Source of the DNA: an uncultured cyanobacterium
Lineage (GTDB): Bacteria; Cyanobacteriota; Cyanobacteriia; PCC-6307; Cyanobiaceae
Reading direction: 5' to 3'
DNA length: 12,827 bases
NCBI GenBank assembly: GCA_903928835.1
Contig: CAIYSK010000085.1
Location: 1-12,827, forward strand
Shown: positions 1 to 7,740 of the stretch, piece by piece
Layout: each line of letters starts with the position of its first letter
Position numbering within the stretch: the first letter of the stretch is position 1
Notes under the pieces: model-generated
Database searches by the model: none
The model's input: only the letters and a program-made list of their open reading frames with translations
Told to the model about the DNA's origin: nothing
Program-made: the position numbers and the translations under genes

Positions 1-1
1 C

Positions 2-760
2 GCCGAATTAAACAAAGATGCCAGTCTTTCCAGCCCAACCAACCCGAAAAGCTTTTTCAATCCCATCGGCATGAATTGGCAACTGCGCTCAGGAAATTAC
101 CAGGCGAATCTTTTCAGCACGGGCTCGCTTGGCAATCTTTGGCGCACAACACTCAACATCTCTGCTGGATCCTCATTCTCCATTTGGGAAGGTAAGCCAA
201 TAGCTGGAAAAGCAGAATCGATCACGGGACTTCGCTACTCACCCAGTTACGTCATTCCAGGCCTAAGATTGGACTTTGGTGCCTCCGGCAATCTTGCCAA
301 CTACGGAGACGGTAGCAACCAAAACACACTCACGCTGTTTGGAGGCCCCGCCTTAACGCTAGGGCATTTTGACAAGCCGTTTTTTGATTACACCCGCATT
401 GCCGCCTCAATCGCCGGCACGTTCAACAATGGGCTGAGTCCCTTTAGCTTTGATCGAGCAGTCGACCTTCGCACCGCTTCGTTTAGCGTGGCACAACAAA
501 TTTATGGCCCCCTCGTTCTCGAAGCGGGCGCAACCTATAACATCGATCCCGGATCGATCTACAACGGGGATGTTTCCTATTCCTACCTTGAGGTAAAACT
601 GCAGCGCCGTTCCTACGAGTTCGGCATCTACTACAGCCCCTATGACGGGATTGGTGGCATCCGAGTCAAGCTCAACGATTTCAACTTTGATGGCAGCGGC
701 GCTCCCTTCATGCCAACAGCCGCATCATCATCCATTCCCATCCGCCGCAATCCAATTTAG
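2..760 (+). CDS. DUF3769 (LptD-like outer-membrane barrel) protein, 3' part only
   Basis: The frame is open from base 2 with no stop before the first Met at 71, so the gene begins upstream of the window; 252 residues are visible, ending in TAG at 758-760. The text is rich in short alternating strands with aromatic and glycine residues, as expected for a beta-barrel. It closes with YYSPYDGIGGIRVKLNDFNF followed by a GxGxPF-like segment, which I recognise as the C-terminal signature of the cyanobacterial DUF3769 family (distantly related to LptD, the outer-membrane lipopolysaccharide assembly protein). The role in lipid or lipopolysaccharide delivery is inferred from that relationship. A Ser/Pro/Arg tail follows the last strand. 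The coding sequence is visibly poorer in G+C than the rest (118 of the first 240 bases, hand count). It converges on leuD, 21 bases away. Confidence 0.75.
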   Translation, partial: AELNKDASLSSPTNPKSFFNPIGMNWQLRSGNYQANLFSTGSLGNLWRTTLNISAGSSFSIWEGKPIAGKAESITGLRYSPSYVIPGLRLDFGASGNLANYGDGSNQNTLTLFGGPALTLGHFDKPFFDYTRIAASIAGTFNNGLSPFSFDRAVDLRTASFSVAQQIYGPLVLEAGATYNIDPGSIYNGDVSYSYLEVKLQRRSYEFGIYYSPYDGIGGIRVKLNDFNFDGSGAPFMPTAASSSIPIRRNPI

Positions 761-781
761 AAGGGGTCAGGCAGAGCTCAA

Positions 782-1396
782 TCAAAACTGAGACAGATAA
801 GGTAAATTTGCCGCAGTTTTTTGAAGGCAACCATCATTGGCTAGTAACTGGGAGGTGGCATCCCATTGGCCCGTGAGCATCATTTGGCGGGGACCAGATG
901 CCAACTCCAATGGCCAGGACAGGCCAGCAGCGGTCGAGGCCTGAAGGCCACCCAGATCCAAGCAAATTGTTTGAGCCGGATCAGCCTGAATTGCTGCCTG
1001 TAAAGCAAGCACTTGGTCATGGCTGGCGGTAAAACAGGGAATACCCAAAGCCAGGCAATTTCCGTAGAAAATTTCGGCAAAGCTCTCACCAACCACCGCC
1101 CGAATCCCCCAGCGCATCAGCGCCTGGGGGGCATGCTCGCGGCTGGAACCACAGCCAAAATTGCGGTTGACCACCAGGATGCTCGCCCCCTGATAATTCT
1201 CCAGATCGAAGGGGTGCCTCCCCTGGAGCTCAGCGCGATCATCGGCAAAAGCCTGGACGCCCAGCCCCTCAAAGGTGACGCACTTCAAAAAGCGGGCGGG
1301 AATAATCCGATCCGTATCGATATCATCACCGGCCAGTACCACGGCCCGACCCTCCACCTGGGGAATGATGCCGAACGGGAAGGAAGGAGCAGTCAT
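782..1396 (-). CDS. leuD: 3-isopropylmalate dehydratase small subunit
   Basis: This is the small subunit of isopropylmalate isomerase, which with LeuC converts 2-isopropylmalate to 3-isopropylmalate in leucine synthesis in the cytosol. The swivelling aconitase-type domain is complete: the GDDIDTDRIIPARFLK segment lies near residues 23-38 and the GCGSSREHAP signature near residue 80. From ATG at 1396 the product is 204 residues, the usual LeuD length, starting MTAPSFPFG just ahead of the conserved core. The frame extends to a TTG at 1462, adding 22 residues of weak hydrophobic character; that would cut the gap to leuC from 77 to 11 bases, but I prefer the ATG. It is probably the last gene of the glyA-leuD run. 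Confidence 0.93.
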   Translation of the reverse strand: MTAPSFPFGIIPQVEGRAVVLAGDDIDTDRIIPARFLKCVTFEGLGVQAFADDRAELQGRHPFDLENYQGASILVVNRNFGCGSSREHAPQALMRWGIRAVVGESFAEIFYGNCLALGIPCFTASHDQVLALQAAIQADPAQTICLDLGGLQASTAAGLSWPLELASGPRQMMLTGQWDATSQLLANDGCLQKTAANLPYLSQF

Positions 1397-1473
1397 CTGG
1401 GGAATCAAAGACGTCAAAGAAAGGAATGTTGACGAGGCCAGCACAAGCCGTCTGGCCCGCAACGGATCAGCAC

Positions 1474-2883
1474 TTAGCTCTGCAATAGGGCTCGCACATC
1501 ACTCACCTTGCCTTGAATTGCCGCTGCCGCCACCATGGCCGGGCTCATCAACAAGGTGCGGCCAGTGGCTGATCCCTGGCGCCCTTTGAAATTGCGGTTG
1601 CTCGAACTCGCACTGATTTGACGACCCTCAAGCCGGTCGGGGTTCATGGCCAGACACATCGAACACCCTGGCTCGCGCCACTCAAAACCAGCCTCACGGA
1701 ATACGGCGTCGAGCCCCTCGGCTTCTGCAGCCGCTGCCACCTGCTCAGATCCCGGCACCACAAAGGCCTTGATTCCTGGAGCCACGTGGCGTCCCTTGGC
1801 CACGGCGGCGGCGGCCTGCAGATCGCTCAGGCGGCCATTAGTGCAGCTGCCGATGAAGCACACATCCACGGCCACTCCCGCGATCGGGGAGCCGGGTTGC
1901 AGATCCATGTAGCGATAGGCCTCCTCTGCCAGGGGCCGCTCATCGGGATCGGTCTGCTCGAGGGTGGGAACGGTCTCATCCACACCGATGCCCTGGCCTG
2001 GGGTTATTCCCCAGGTGATCGTCGGAGCAATCGCCGCGGCATCGAAACGCACCTCATCGTCAAACATGGCCTGATCGCCGCTGGCCAGGCTGGTCCACCA
2101 GGCCACGGCCCGATCCCAGGCATCCCCTGCCGGCGCGAATGGGCGCCCATGCAGATAGGCAAAGGTGATGGCGTCAGGGTTGACGTAACCGCAGCGGGCT
2201 CCGCCCTCAATCGCCATGTTGCAGAGGGTCATCCGCTCCTCCATCGAGAGCGCTTCAATCGCGGGGCCAGCAAATTCATAGGCGTAGCCCACACCTCCTT
2301 TGACCCCCAGGCTGCGAATGATGTGGAGAACCAAATCCTTGGCATAGACCCCAGGCTGCAACTGGCCGTCCACCCAGATGCGGCGCACCTTGAGCTTGCC
2401 CATCGACAGGCTCTGGCTAGCCAACACATCCCGCACCTGGCTGGTGCCAATGCCGAAAGCGATCGCCCCAAAGGCCCCATGGGTTGAGGTATGGGAATCA
2501 CCGCAGGCCACCGTCATGCCTGGCTGGGTGAGCCCAAGCTCCGGAGCGATCACATGAACGATCCCCTGGCGGCCACTGCCAATCGCCTGGAGGCTGATGC
2601 CGTGCTCAGCGCAATTGCGCTCGAGGGTGGCAAGCATCTCTTCGGCCAACGGGTCGGCGAATGGCCTGGCTTGGGAGGTGGTGGGCACGATGTGGTCCAC
2701 CGTCGCCACGGTCCGCTCGGGATGGCGAACGGCCAAACCCAAATCCTTCAGGGCTGAAAAAGCCTGGGGGCTGGTGACCTCATGGATCAGATGGAGGCCA
2801 ATGAACAGCTGGGTCGAGCCCCCGGGCAGCTCGGCGACCTGGTGCAGATCCCAGACCTTGTCGTAGAGGGTGCCGGCGCTCAC
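1474..2883 (-). CDS. leuC: 3-isopropylmalate dehydratase large subunit
   Basis: This is the catalytic large subunit of isopropylmalate isomerase, an aconitase-family enzyme carrying a [4Fe-4S] cluster. The sequence shows the [13 protein letters not shown] signature near residue 128 and the three cluster cysteines in CFIGSCTNG and GCSMC. Counting from GTG at 2883 places them at 347, 407 and 410, the same numbers I recall for E. coli LeuC, and gives 469 residues, the normal length. A TTG at 2898 would add five residues (MAALS) and cannot be excluded; no ATG precedes the conserved [10 protein letters not shown] start and there is no evident Shine-Dalgarno sequence. It lies 50 bases after cinA and directly before leuD on the same strand. 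Confidence 0.95.
   Translation of the reverse strand: MSAGTLYDKVWDLHQVAELPGGSTQLFIGLHLIHEVTSPQAFSALKDLGLAVRHPERTVATVDHIVPTTSQARPFADPLAEEMLATLERNCAEHGISLQAIGSGRQGIVHVIAPELGLTQPGMTVACGDSHTSTHGAFGAIAFGIGTSQVRDVLASQSLSMGKLKVRRIWVDGQLQPGVYAKDLVLHIIRSLGVKGGVGYAYEFAGPAIEALSMEERMTLCNMAIEGGARCGYVNPDAITFAYLHGRPFAPAGDAWDRAVAWWTSLASGDQAMFDDEVRFDAAAIAPTITWGITPGQGIGVDETVPTLEQTDPDERPLAEEAYRYMDLQPGSPIAGVAVDVCFIGSCTNGRLSDLQAAAAVAKGRHVAPGIKAFVVPGSEQVAAAAEAEGLDAVFREAGFEWREPGCSMCLAMNPDRLEGRQISASSSNRNFKGRQGSATGRTLLMSPAMVAAAAIQGKVSDVRALLQS
2459..2466. repeat. HIP1 octamer
   Basis: GCGATCGC, the highly iterated palindrome of many cyanobacterial genomes, lies within leuC. Confidence 0.7.
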
Positions 2884-2933
2884 GGACAGTGCAGCCAATG
2901 GAATGAATCACCCTAAAACCAAGTCCGCAAGCG

Positions 2934-4181
2934 TTACGCAGCCAGCAGCTGGAGGCGCAAACGATTTAGGGCCTCACCGGCGGTGAGGGTTTGAATCCAA
3001 TCACGGCCCCGCAAAGCCCCAAAGTGAACGCCCTCCGAGGCGGTGCCATCGGGGCCAGCGATGGCGATATGGACCAGCCCCACAGGCTTCTCAGCGGTGC
3101 CCCCACCTGGACCGGCGATCCCCGTCACCGCAATCGCCCAGGTGGCTCCGGTCAGCTCGCGGGCGCCCTGGGCCATGGCAAGGGCCACCGCATCACTCAC
3201 GGCCCCATGGCGCTCCAGAAGCTCAGCGGGAACCCCCAAAACAGCCTGCTTGACGGCGTTGGCATAGGCAATCACCCCCCCGAGGAACCCATCCGACGCC
3301 CCAGGCACCGCCGCCAGGGCGGCCCCAATCCCACCACCGGTGCAGCTCTCGGCCACGGCCAGGGTCTGGCCCCGCTGGCGCAGGAGCGCTAACACCACCG
3401 ACGCCAGGGAATCGGCATCTGAGCCAAAGCAAGCTTCCCCGGTGCGCTGGCGCAACTCCTGCTCCAAGGGCTGCAGCAAGGCCTCCGCCGCCGGGAGGTT
3501 GGTGGCCCTGGCGGTGATGCGCAGCTTGACCTCACCGGCTCCGGCGTAGGGCGCCACGGTGGGGTTTTCTAAAGCCAACAAATCAGCTACCTGCTCGGCC
3601 AAGGCGGATTCACCCACTCCCCAAAACCTGAGCATGCGGCTGGCGAACAGCCCATCAGCGAGCCCGTTGAGCCGCAACCAGGGATCGGCAGTGGCCTGCC
3701 ACATGGCCCTCATTTCACTGGGAACCCCAGGAAAGGTGAGCACCGTGAACCCCGAAAAGGGGGTCCAGATCATGCCCGGGGCAGTCCCGGTGGCATTGGG
3801 CAACACCTCGGCCCCTTGGGGCAAGAGGGCCTGCTTGCGATTGCTGGGGGCGCAAGGCCGGCCCCGGCCGCTGAGCTTGGCCTGGATATCGGCCCAGATC
3901 GCGCCATGCTCCACCAAGGGCGTGTCAAAGGCGGCCGCGATGGCTTCTGTGGTGAGGTCGTCGGGGGTGGGGCCCAGGCCGCCGGTGGTGATCAACAGCC
4001 GACAGCGGCTAGAAGCTTCGCGCACAGCCGCCATCACCCGTTCACGGTTGTCGCCTACCACCTCCTGGCGGTGGTGGGTAATGCCCAGGCCGGCAAGCTC
4101 TTCTGCCAACCACCGGGCGTTGCCGTTGGTGATATTGCCGAGGAGGAGCTCGGTGCCAATGCAGAGGATTTCTGCGCTCAC
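2934..4181 (-). CDS. cinA: CinA-family protein with NMN amidohydrolase domain
   Basis: This is a full two-domain CinA of 415 residues. The N-terminal molybdopterin-binding-like domain (about 1-170) carries [12 protein letters not shown] at 66-77 and the TFPGVPSEM segment near 149. The C-terminal PncC-type domain (about 260-412) carries the active-site ESCTGG at 278-283 and [16 protein letters not shown] at 353-368. In characterised relatives the C-terminal domain hydrolyses nicotinamide mononucleotide to the nicotinate form, a pyridine-nucleotide salvage step, and the N-terminal domain acts on ADP-ribose. Whether both activities exist here is inference. Translation starts at GTG 4181; the first residues ([12 protein letters not shown]) match the family start exactly. 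It sits 28 bases after the sugar-phosphate transferase gene and 50 before leuC, so it is probably cotranscribed. The name cinA comes from competence, which nothing here addresses. Confidence 0.93.
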   Translation of the reverse strand: MSAEILCIGTELLLGNITNGNARWLAEELAGLGITHHRQEVVGDNRERVMAAVREASSRCRLLITTGGLGPTPDDLTTEAIAAAFDTPLVEHGAIWADIQAKLSGRGRPCAPSNRKQALLPQGAEVLPNATGTAPGMIWTPFSGFTVLTFPGVPSEMRAMWQATADPWLRLNGLADGLFASRMLRFWGVGESALAEQVADLLALENPTVAPYAGAGEVKLRITARATNLPAAEALLQPLEQELRQRTGEACFGSDADSLASVVLALLRQRGQTLAVAESCTGGGIGAALAAVPGASDGFLGGVIAYANAVKQAVLGVPAELLERHGAVSDAVALAMAQGARELTGATWAIAVTGIAGPGGGTAEKPVGLVHIAIAGPDGTASEGVHFGALRGRDWIQTLTAGEALNRLRLQLLAA

Positions 4182-4191
4182 AGGCTGGTTT

Positions 4192-4224
4192 CGCTCAAGG
4201 ACGTTCCGCTCAAGGACGTTCCGC
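4192..4224 (-). repeat. 15-bp tandem duplication including a stop codon
   Basis: Two perfect copies of a 15-base unit lie at 4195-4209 and 4210-4224, plus a 3-base partial copy at 4192-4194. Read on the minus strand the unit is GCG GAA CGT CCT TGA, the last four codons (Ala-Glu-Arg-Pro) and the stop of the upstream transferase gene. The duplication is in frame, so the stop itself is doubled. It fills most of the 28-base spacer before cinA. Confidence 0.95.
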
Positions 4225-5322
4225 TGCGGTGCGTTTGGCCTTGTCGAGCTTGTGCAGCTGGCGGCGGGAGCGCACCAGCACCCAGATCAAAACGGCTGTT
4301 GCCAAAGCCAGCCAGAGGAAACGCATCTCAGCGTTGACCACGACCAAGGCCAGGGCGGCCAGCCATTGGGTGAAGGCATAAATGAGCAGCACGGTGCGCC
4401 TATGACTCAAACCTGAGCGCAACAACCGGTGATGCAAATGACGACGGTCTGGGTAGAAAGGGGAATGGCCTGCACTCAGGCGGCCCATGATCACGGCCGA
4501 CATGTCGGCCAAGGGCAGGGCCAAGATCAAGAGCGGCAGCAGCAAGCTCACGCTGGTGAGGCCCTTAGCCGGACCAATAATGCTGACGGCTGCCAGGGCA
4601 AAGCCCAGGAAGTAGGAGCCCCCATCCCCCATAAAAATCTTGGCGGGATTGAAGTTGTGGCGCAAGAACCCAAGACAAGACCCCGCCAGCGCTGCGGCCA
4701 ACAAGCCCGCAGCGGGTTGGTGAAGGCTGTAGCTCACGGAGAGCAGCCCCACGGCAGCAATGCCACTCACCCCGGCGGCCAAACCATCCAGCCCATCCAG
4801 CCAGTTGATCGCATTGGTGATCCCCACCAGCCACACCACCGTGGCCAGCAGGCTCAACCAATCCGGCAGCACCAACAGGCCATTGGGATGGCCCATGAAA
4901 CCCAGGGGCAACTCGATGCTGCCAATGCGCACGCCCTCGCCCCAGGCCACCGCCGAGACGGCCAGCTGGCCCGCCAAGCGAGGCAGCGGAGGCAAGGCGA
5001 AGAGGTCGTCAGCCAAGCCAATGAAAAAGAAACACAGCGCCCCGGCCAAGGTCGTCCAGATCAATTGGTCGTTGGTGGTGGGTAGCTCGGCAAAGCCACC
5101 CAGACTCCAGACCAGGCCCAACGACAGGCTGAAGGCCAGCACAATCCCCACACCGCCAAGCCGCACCATGGGGGTGGTGTGTTGTTTACGGGCATCGGGG
5201 GCGTCAATCAAACCCCAATGCAGCCCGAGCTTTCGCACCCCAGGCACCAGCAAGGCTGTCATCGCTGCCGCTACGGAAAACGTGAGCAGGGCAGCGGCAT
5301 TGGGACTGTGGGCGAGATTCAC
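4210..5322 (-). CDS. Polyprenyl-phosphate sugar-1-phosphate transferase (WecA/MraY superfamily, GT4)
   Basis: This is an integral membrane enzyme of 370 residues that transfers a sugar-1-phosphate from a UDP-sugar to undecaprenyl phosphate, the first lipid-linked step of a surface glycan. Visible family motifs are GLADD at 102-106 (metal-binding aspartates), NWLDGLDG at 173-180, [14 protein letters not shown] at 223-236, and the HLHHRLL loop at 295-301, which is typical of the WecA/TagO branch rather than MraY. About ten hydrophobic segments are spaced along the chain, and a short basic cytoplasmic tail ends in AERP. The start is GTG at 5322, six bases after the glyA stop, which implies translational coupling. 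No other glycan gene is nearby, so the sugar and the final polymer cannot be told. A wecA/rfe annotation would be reasonable, but I leave the symbol blank. Confidence 0.9.
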   Translation of the reverse strand: MNLAHSPNAAALLTFSVAAAMTALLVPGVRKLGLHWGLIDAPDARKQHTTPMVRLGGVGIVLAFSLSLGLVWSLGGFAELPTTNDQLIWTTLAGALCFFFIGLADDLFALPPLPRLAGQLAVSAVAWGEGVRIGSIELPLGFMGHPNGLLVLPDWLSLLATVVWLVGITNAINWLDGLDGLAAGVSGIAAVGLLSVSYSLHQPAAGLLAAALAGSCLGFLRHNFNPAKIFMGDGGSYFLGFALAAVSIIGPAKGLTSVSLLLPLLILALPLADMSAVIMGRLSAGHSPFYPDRRHLHHRLLRSGLSHRRTVLLIYAFTQWLAALALVVVNAEMRFLWLALATAVLIWVLVRSRRQLHKLDKAKRTAAERP

Positions 5323-5328
5323 GGGCGA

Positions 5329-6594
5329 TCAGGCTGGCTGCAGGGCCAACTGGTTGCCGTAGAGCGGGAAGCGCTCGCAGAGGGCCGAAACCCGATCCCG
5401 GCAGCGCTGGGCCCCAGCGACATCGTCAGGCTGCAGGAGTCGGTCTGCAATCACATCGGCCACCTCCTTGAAGGCCGCTGCATCGAAGCCCCGGGTTGTC
5501 ATGGCCGCCGTGCCCAGGCGCAGGCCGCTGGTCACAAAGGGCGACTCGGGATCAAAGGGCACGGTGTTTTTGTTGGCCGTGATGTGCACCTCACTAACCA
5601 GCTGGTCCGCCAACTTGCCGGTCATGCCAATCGAGCGCAGATCCAGCAACACAATGTGGTTGTCGGTGCCACCGCTCACCACGGCGATGCCCCGCTCCTG
5701 CATGCGGGCTGCCAGGGCCTGGGCATTGGCCACTACCTGCTGGCTGTAGGCCTGGAAGCTCGGTTGCAGCGCTTCGCCAAAGGCAACCGCTTTGGCCGCA
5801 ATCACATGTTCCAGGGGGCCTCCCTGGGTGCCGGGGAACACAGCCTTATCGAACTGCTTGCCGAAGTCCGCATCGCGACACAGGATCAGGCCACCACGCG
5901 GTCCCCGCAGGGTCTTGTGGGTGGTTGTCGTCACGACATCGCAGTGGGGCACTGGGCTGGCATGGACCCCAGCCGCCACCAAGCCAGCGATATGGGCCAT
6001 GTCGGCCAGCAGATAGGCCCCGACCTCATCGGCGATGGTCCGGAAGGCGGCGAAGTCGATGCTGCGCGGATAAGCCGAGTAGCCACAAATGATCAGCTTC
6101 GGCTTGTGCTCCAGGGCCAGCTGGCGAATGGTGTCGAAATTGAGCTGCTGGGTGTCTGGATCCACCCCGTAATGGACGGCTTTGAACCACTTGCCCGACA
6201 CATTGACCGGGGAGCCATGGGTGAGGTGCCCCCCATGGGAGAGATCCATGCCAAGGATCGTGTCGCCAGGCTTCAGCAAAGCCAGGAAGACCGCGAAATT
6301 GGCCTGGGCGCCGCTGTGGGGCTGCACATTTGCCCAGGCCGCCCCAAACAGCTCCTTGGCCCGCTCAATCGCCAGGGCCTCAACCGCATCCACATGCTCA
6401 CAACCGCCGTAGTAACGCTTGCCGGGCAAGCCTTCGGCGTACTTGTTGGTGAGGACCGAGCCTTGGGCCTCCATCACCGCCCGCGAAGCGAAGTTCTCAC
6501 TGGCAATGAGCTCCAGGTGGCCCTGCTGCCGTTCCAACTCCTTCTGGATCAGGCCACAAATGGCGGGATCAGCCTGTGCCAAGGACTGGTTCAT
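5329..6594 (-). CDS. glyA: Serine hydroxymethyltransferase
   Basis: This cytosolic PLP enzyme interconverts serine plus tetrahydrofolate with glycine plus 5,10-methylene-tetrahydrofolate; in a cyanobacterium it also touches photorespiratory glycine. Signatures include [10 protein letters not shown] near 26-35, [14 protein letters not shown] at 51-64, the cofactor Asp198 and His201 in ADMAHIAG, and the PLP lysine Lys227 in TTTTHKT. From ATG at 6594 it has 421 residues, the normal length. An in-frame ATG at 6618 would add eight residues (MPEFGGAA) and is a fair alternative; neither has a clear Shine-Dalgarno sequence. It is the first gene of the minus-strand run, 92 bases downstream of the tRNA-Arg terminator, so its promoter should lie between about 6600 and 6685. 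Confidence 0.96.
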   Translation of the reverse strand: MNQSLAQADPAICGLIQKELERQQGHLELIASENFASRAVMEAQGSVLTNKYAEGLPGKRYYGGCEHVDAVEALAIERAKELFGAAWANVQPHSGAQANFAVFLALLKPGDTILGMDLSHGGHLTHGSPVNVSGKWFKAVHYGVDPDTQQLNFDTIRQLALEHKPKLIICGYSAYPRSIDFAAFRTIADEVGAYLLADMAHIAGLVAAGVHASPVPHCDVVTTTTHKTLRGPRGGLILCRDADFGKQFDKAVFPGTQGGPLEHVIAAKAVAFGEALQPSFQAYSQQVVANAQALAARMQERGIAVVSGGTDNHIVLLDLRSIGMTGKLADQLVSEVHITANKNTVPFDPESPFVTSGLRLGTAAMTTRGFDAAAFKEVADVIADRLLQPDDVAGAQRCRDRVSALCERFPLYGNQLALQPA

Positions 6595-6685
6595 GGCTGC
6601 GCCACCAAATTCAGGCATCGATCGCCAGGGAGATTGCACCGATCGTAAGAAAAGACGACCAGCCTGTACGCCTTGGTGAGCACAC

Positions 6686-6707
6686 AAAAAAAACCGCCCG
6701 AGGGCGG
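6686..6707 (-). terminator. Intrinsic terminator of the tRNA-Arg gene
   Basis: On the minus strand an inverted repeat, CCGCCC then GGGCGG (6694-6707), is followed immediately by eight T residues (6686-6693). The stem is entirely G-C, with a very short loop (effectively CCGCC / 4-nt loop / GGCGG). It begins 42 bases after the tRNA 3' end, which suits a monocistronic tRNA transcript and separates it from glyA. Confidence 0.8.
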
Positions 6708-6749
6708 CGCCTCCCCAGCAAGAAGGTGAGGAGGAGTTGAATGAAGAAG

Positions 6750-6823
6750 CGCGCCTGGAGAGATTCGAACTCCCGACCCTCTGATCCGTAGTCAGATGCT
6801 CTAATCCGCTGAGCTACAAGCGC
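6750..6823 (-). tRNA. tRNA-Arg (anticodon ACG)
   Basis: Read on the minus strand, this 74-nt cloverleaf has the acceptor arm GCGCTTG paired with CAGGCGC (one G-U pair) and discriminator G. Its anticodon stem is TCTGA/TCAGA around the loop CTACGGA, giving anticodon ACG, and its T loop is TTCGAAT. A34 is expected to be edited to inosine to read CGU, CGC and CGA. The 3' CCA is not encoded: CTT follows on the tRNA strand. Its terminator lies just downstream. Confidence 0.96.
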
Positions 6824-6832
6824 ATGGTTCCC

Positions 6833-6863
6833 ATTCTCACCGCATGGGGTGCCCATCCGTCAA
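6833..6863 (-). promoter_or_regulatory. Possible promoter of tRNA-Arg
   Basis: On the minus strand TTGACG (6858-6863) matches the -35 consensus at five of six positions. GAGAAT (6833-6838) matches -10 at four of six, nine bases before the mature tRNA. The spacer of 19 bases is longer than ideal. The assignment rests on sequence resemblance and position only. Confidence 0.3.
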
Positions 6864-6882
6864 ACCCCTCACCCCCTTCACC

Positions 6883-7131
6883 ATGCCGATCCGTTGGTAC
6901 GGCCCTGCCAATCCCGAAGACCCCACCTACCGGCATTTCGATCGAATCGTCAATCTGACCCTGCATGCAGGCCTGTTTGCCGCCTTCAACAGCGGCCTCT
7001 GGGTGGTTCAAAACCTGCGCCACCCCTGGACCCACCTGAACTGGCTCACCCTGACGTGGCTAGCCATGCTGGTGCTCCACGCCGGCGTGGTGATCAGCAT
7101 GCGGCCAAGCGGTGAACAACTCGAACCATGA
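6883..7131 (+). CDS. Small two-helix membrane protein, conserved hypothetical
   Basis: This 82-residue protein begins MPIRWYGPANPEDPTYRHFD, a soluble head, followed by two hydrophobic segments at about 22-43 and 53-72, separated by the short polar turn NLRHPWTH. The second ends in SMRP and a charged tail. I do not recognise a named domain. Histidines occur at 18, 28, 47, 51 and 66, two of them inside the predicted helices. I chose the ATG at 6883; an in-frame ATG at 6844 would add 13 residues (MGCPSVKPLTPFT) but would put the start within the divergent tRNA promoter region. The stop TGA overlaps the start of the next gene by 4 bases (ATGA), so the two are probably translated together. A role in the thylakoid or plasma membrane is possible but nothing proves it. 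Confidence 0.65.
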   Translation: MPIRWYGPANPEDPTYRHFDRIVNLTLHAGLFAAFNSGLWVVQNLRHPWTHLNWLTLTWLAMLVLHAGVVISMRPSGEQLEP

Positions 7132-7418
7132 CCCTCAGCGCCAGCGACCTGCGTGACTTGGAACTAGCCCTTGGTGATCGCCTCTATCTTCAGGTAGCCG
7201 GCTGGCATTTGTATCTCAAGGATGCAGGCCTTGCCCAAGCCCTAGCCATTGAATGCTCGGCACGCCTTAGCCAAGGCGCCTCCATTGCCGCCCGGCAAGC
7301 CCTTGAGGCCGTTCAAGTGCCGATTGGAGGTAGCGCCACCAGGCTGCCCTTGGCCCGCTTGATACCAGCCGGCCAGCTTCGTGATCTGGAAGAGGTTCTC
7401 GACCCCTTTTGCCGATAG
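7128..7418 (+). CDS. DUF3181 family protein
   Basis: This 96-residue soluble protein matches my recollection of the cyanobacterial DUF3181 family. It has a leading helix, VAGWHLYLKDAGL at about 23-35, a helical middle, then VQVPIGG near 62-68 and LPLARLIP at 73-80, with a final helix. I know of no function for the family. The ATG at 7128 overlaps the TGA of the membrane-protein gene upstream, and the third gene of the cluster starts 15 bases after its stop, so all three are likely one transcript. Confidence 0.8.
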   Translation: MTLSASDLRDLELALGDRLYLQVAGWHLYLKDAGLAQALAIECSARLSQGASIAARQALEAVQVPIGGSATRLPLARLIPAGQLRDLEEVLDPFCR

Positions 7419-7433
7419 GGTTGCCCCACCTGA

Positions 7434-7703
7434 ATGCGGGCTGTGCTGGTCATCGAGGTCACCAATGCTCGCGAAGTCATGCGCCAGAGGATTGGCCCCC
7501 TGGGGAGTCGCCTGATCGGCAAGGTCGTCGATGCCGAAGCCCAGGTGGAAAAGGCGCTGATCCAGGAGATGGAAACCGCTTTCAAAGAATTTGGGATTGA
7601 AGCTCGCATCCTGTCCGTGGAGGGCCCCAAGATGCTGGGTCGCTCCCACCTCGAGATCCCTGTGCAGGTCAGGGAAGAGCGCTGCGTGAAACTCAGCGAC
7701 TAA
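7434..7703 (+). CDS. Conserved hypothetical small protein
   Basis: This product is 89 residues long and I cannot assign it to a named family. Its composition and codon use look like a real gene. By eye it has a strand (AVLVIEV), a short helix (REVMRQRIG), a long charged helix at about 30-53 (GKVVDAEAQVEKAL and on), then two strands (EARILSVEG and LEIPVQVRE): a small alpha/beta fold. Very basic and acidic residues alternate in the long helix, which could support oligomerisation. No signal peptide or membrane segment is visible. It starts at ATG 7434, 15 bases after the DUF3181 gene. Its stop falls inside a 17-base tandem repeat shared with the end of convergent murJ. Confidence 0.7.
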   Translation: MRAVLVIEVTNAREVMRQRIGPLGSRLIGKVVDAEAQVEKALIQEMETAFKEFGIEARILSVEGPKMLGRSHLEIPVQVREERCVKLSD

Positions 7704-7740
7704 ACCAACTCAGCGACCAAGTCAACTCAGCAACTAAGCC
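7690..7740. repeat. Three imperfect 17-bp tandem repeats at a convergent gene junction
   Basis: Units lie at 7690-7706, 7707-7723 and 7724-7740, each beginning AACTCAGC and differing at only a few positions. The first copy contains the TAA of the plus-strand hypothetical gene (7701-7703). The third contains the stop of minus-strand murJ (7734-7736). Because 17 is not a multiple of three, each copy falls in a different frame. Confidence 0.9.

Noticed and set aside
761..781. A terminator between the convergent DUF3769 and leuD genes
   Set aside because: Only a four-base CTCA/TGAG pairing reaching into leuD, with no T run.
1618..2487. A 289-codon plus-strand frame opposite leuC
   Set aside because: leuC is certain on the other strand and the frame shows no recognisable motif.
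3559..4416. A 285-codon plus-strand frame opposite cinA
   Set aside because: Antisense shadow of cinA and the transferase 3' end. Its repeated [10 protein letters not shown] text is only the 15-bp duplication read in another frame.
5179..6648. A 489-codon open frame on the plus strand opposite glyA
   Set aside because: It is the antisense shadow of glyA and part of the transferase gene, a common effect of high third-position G+C. The translation is rich in Gly, His and Arg with no domain.
6750..6823. tRNA-Arg as an integration site for a mobile element
   Set aside because: No integrase, no repeated tRNA 3' end and no foreign genes nearby.
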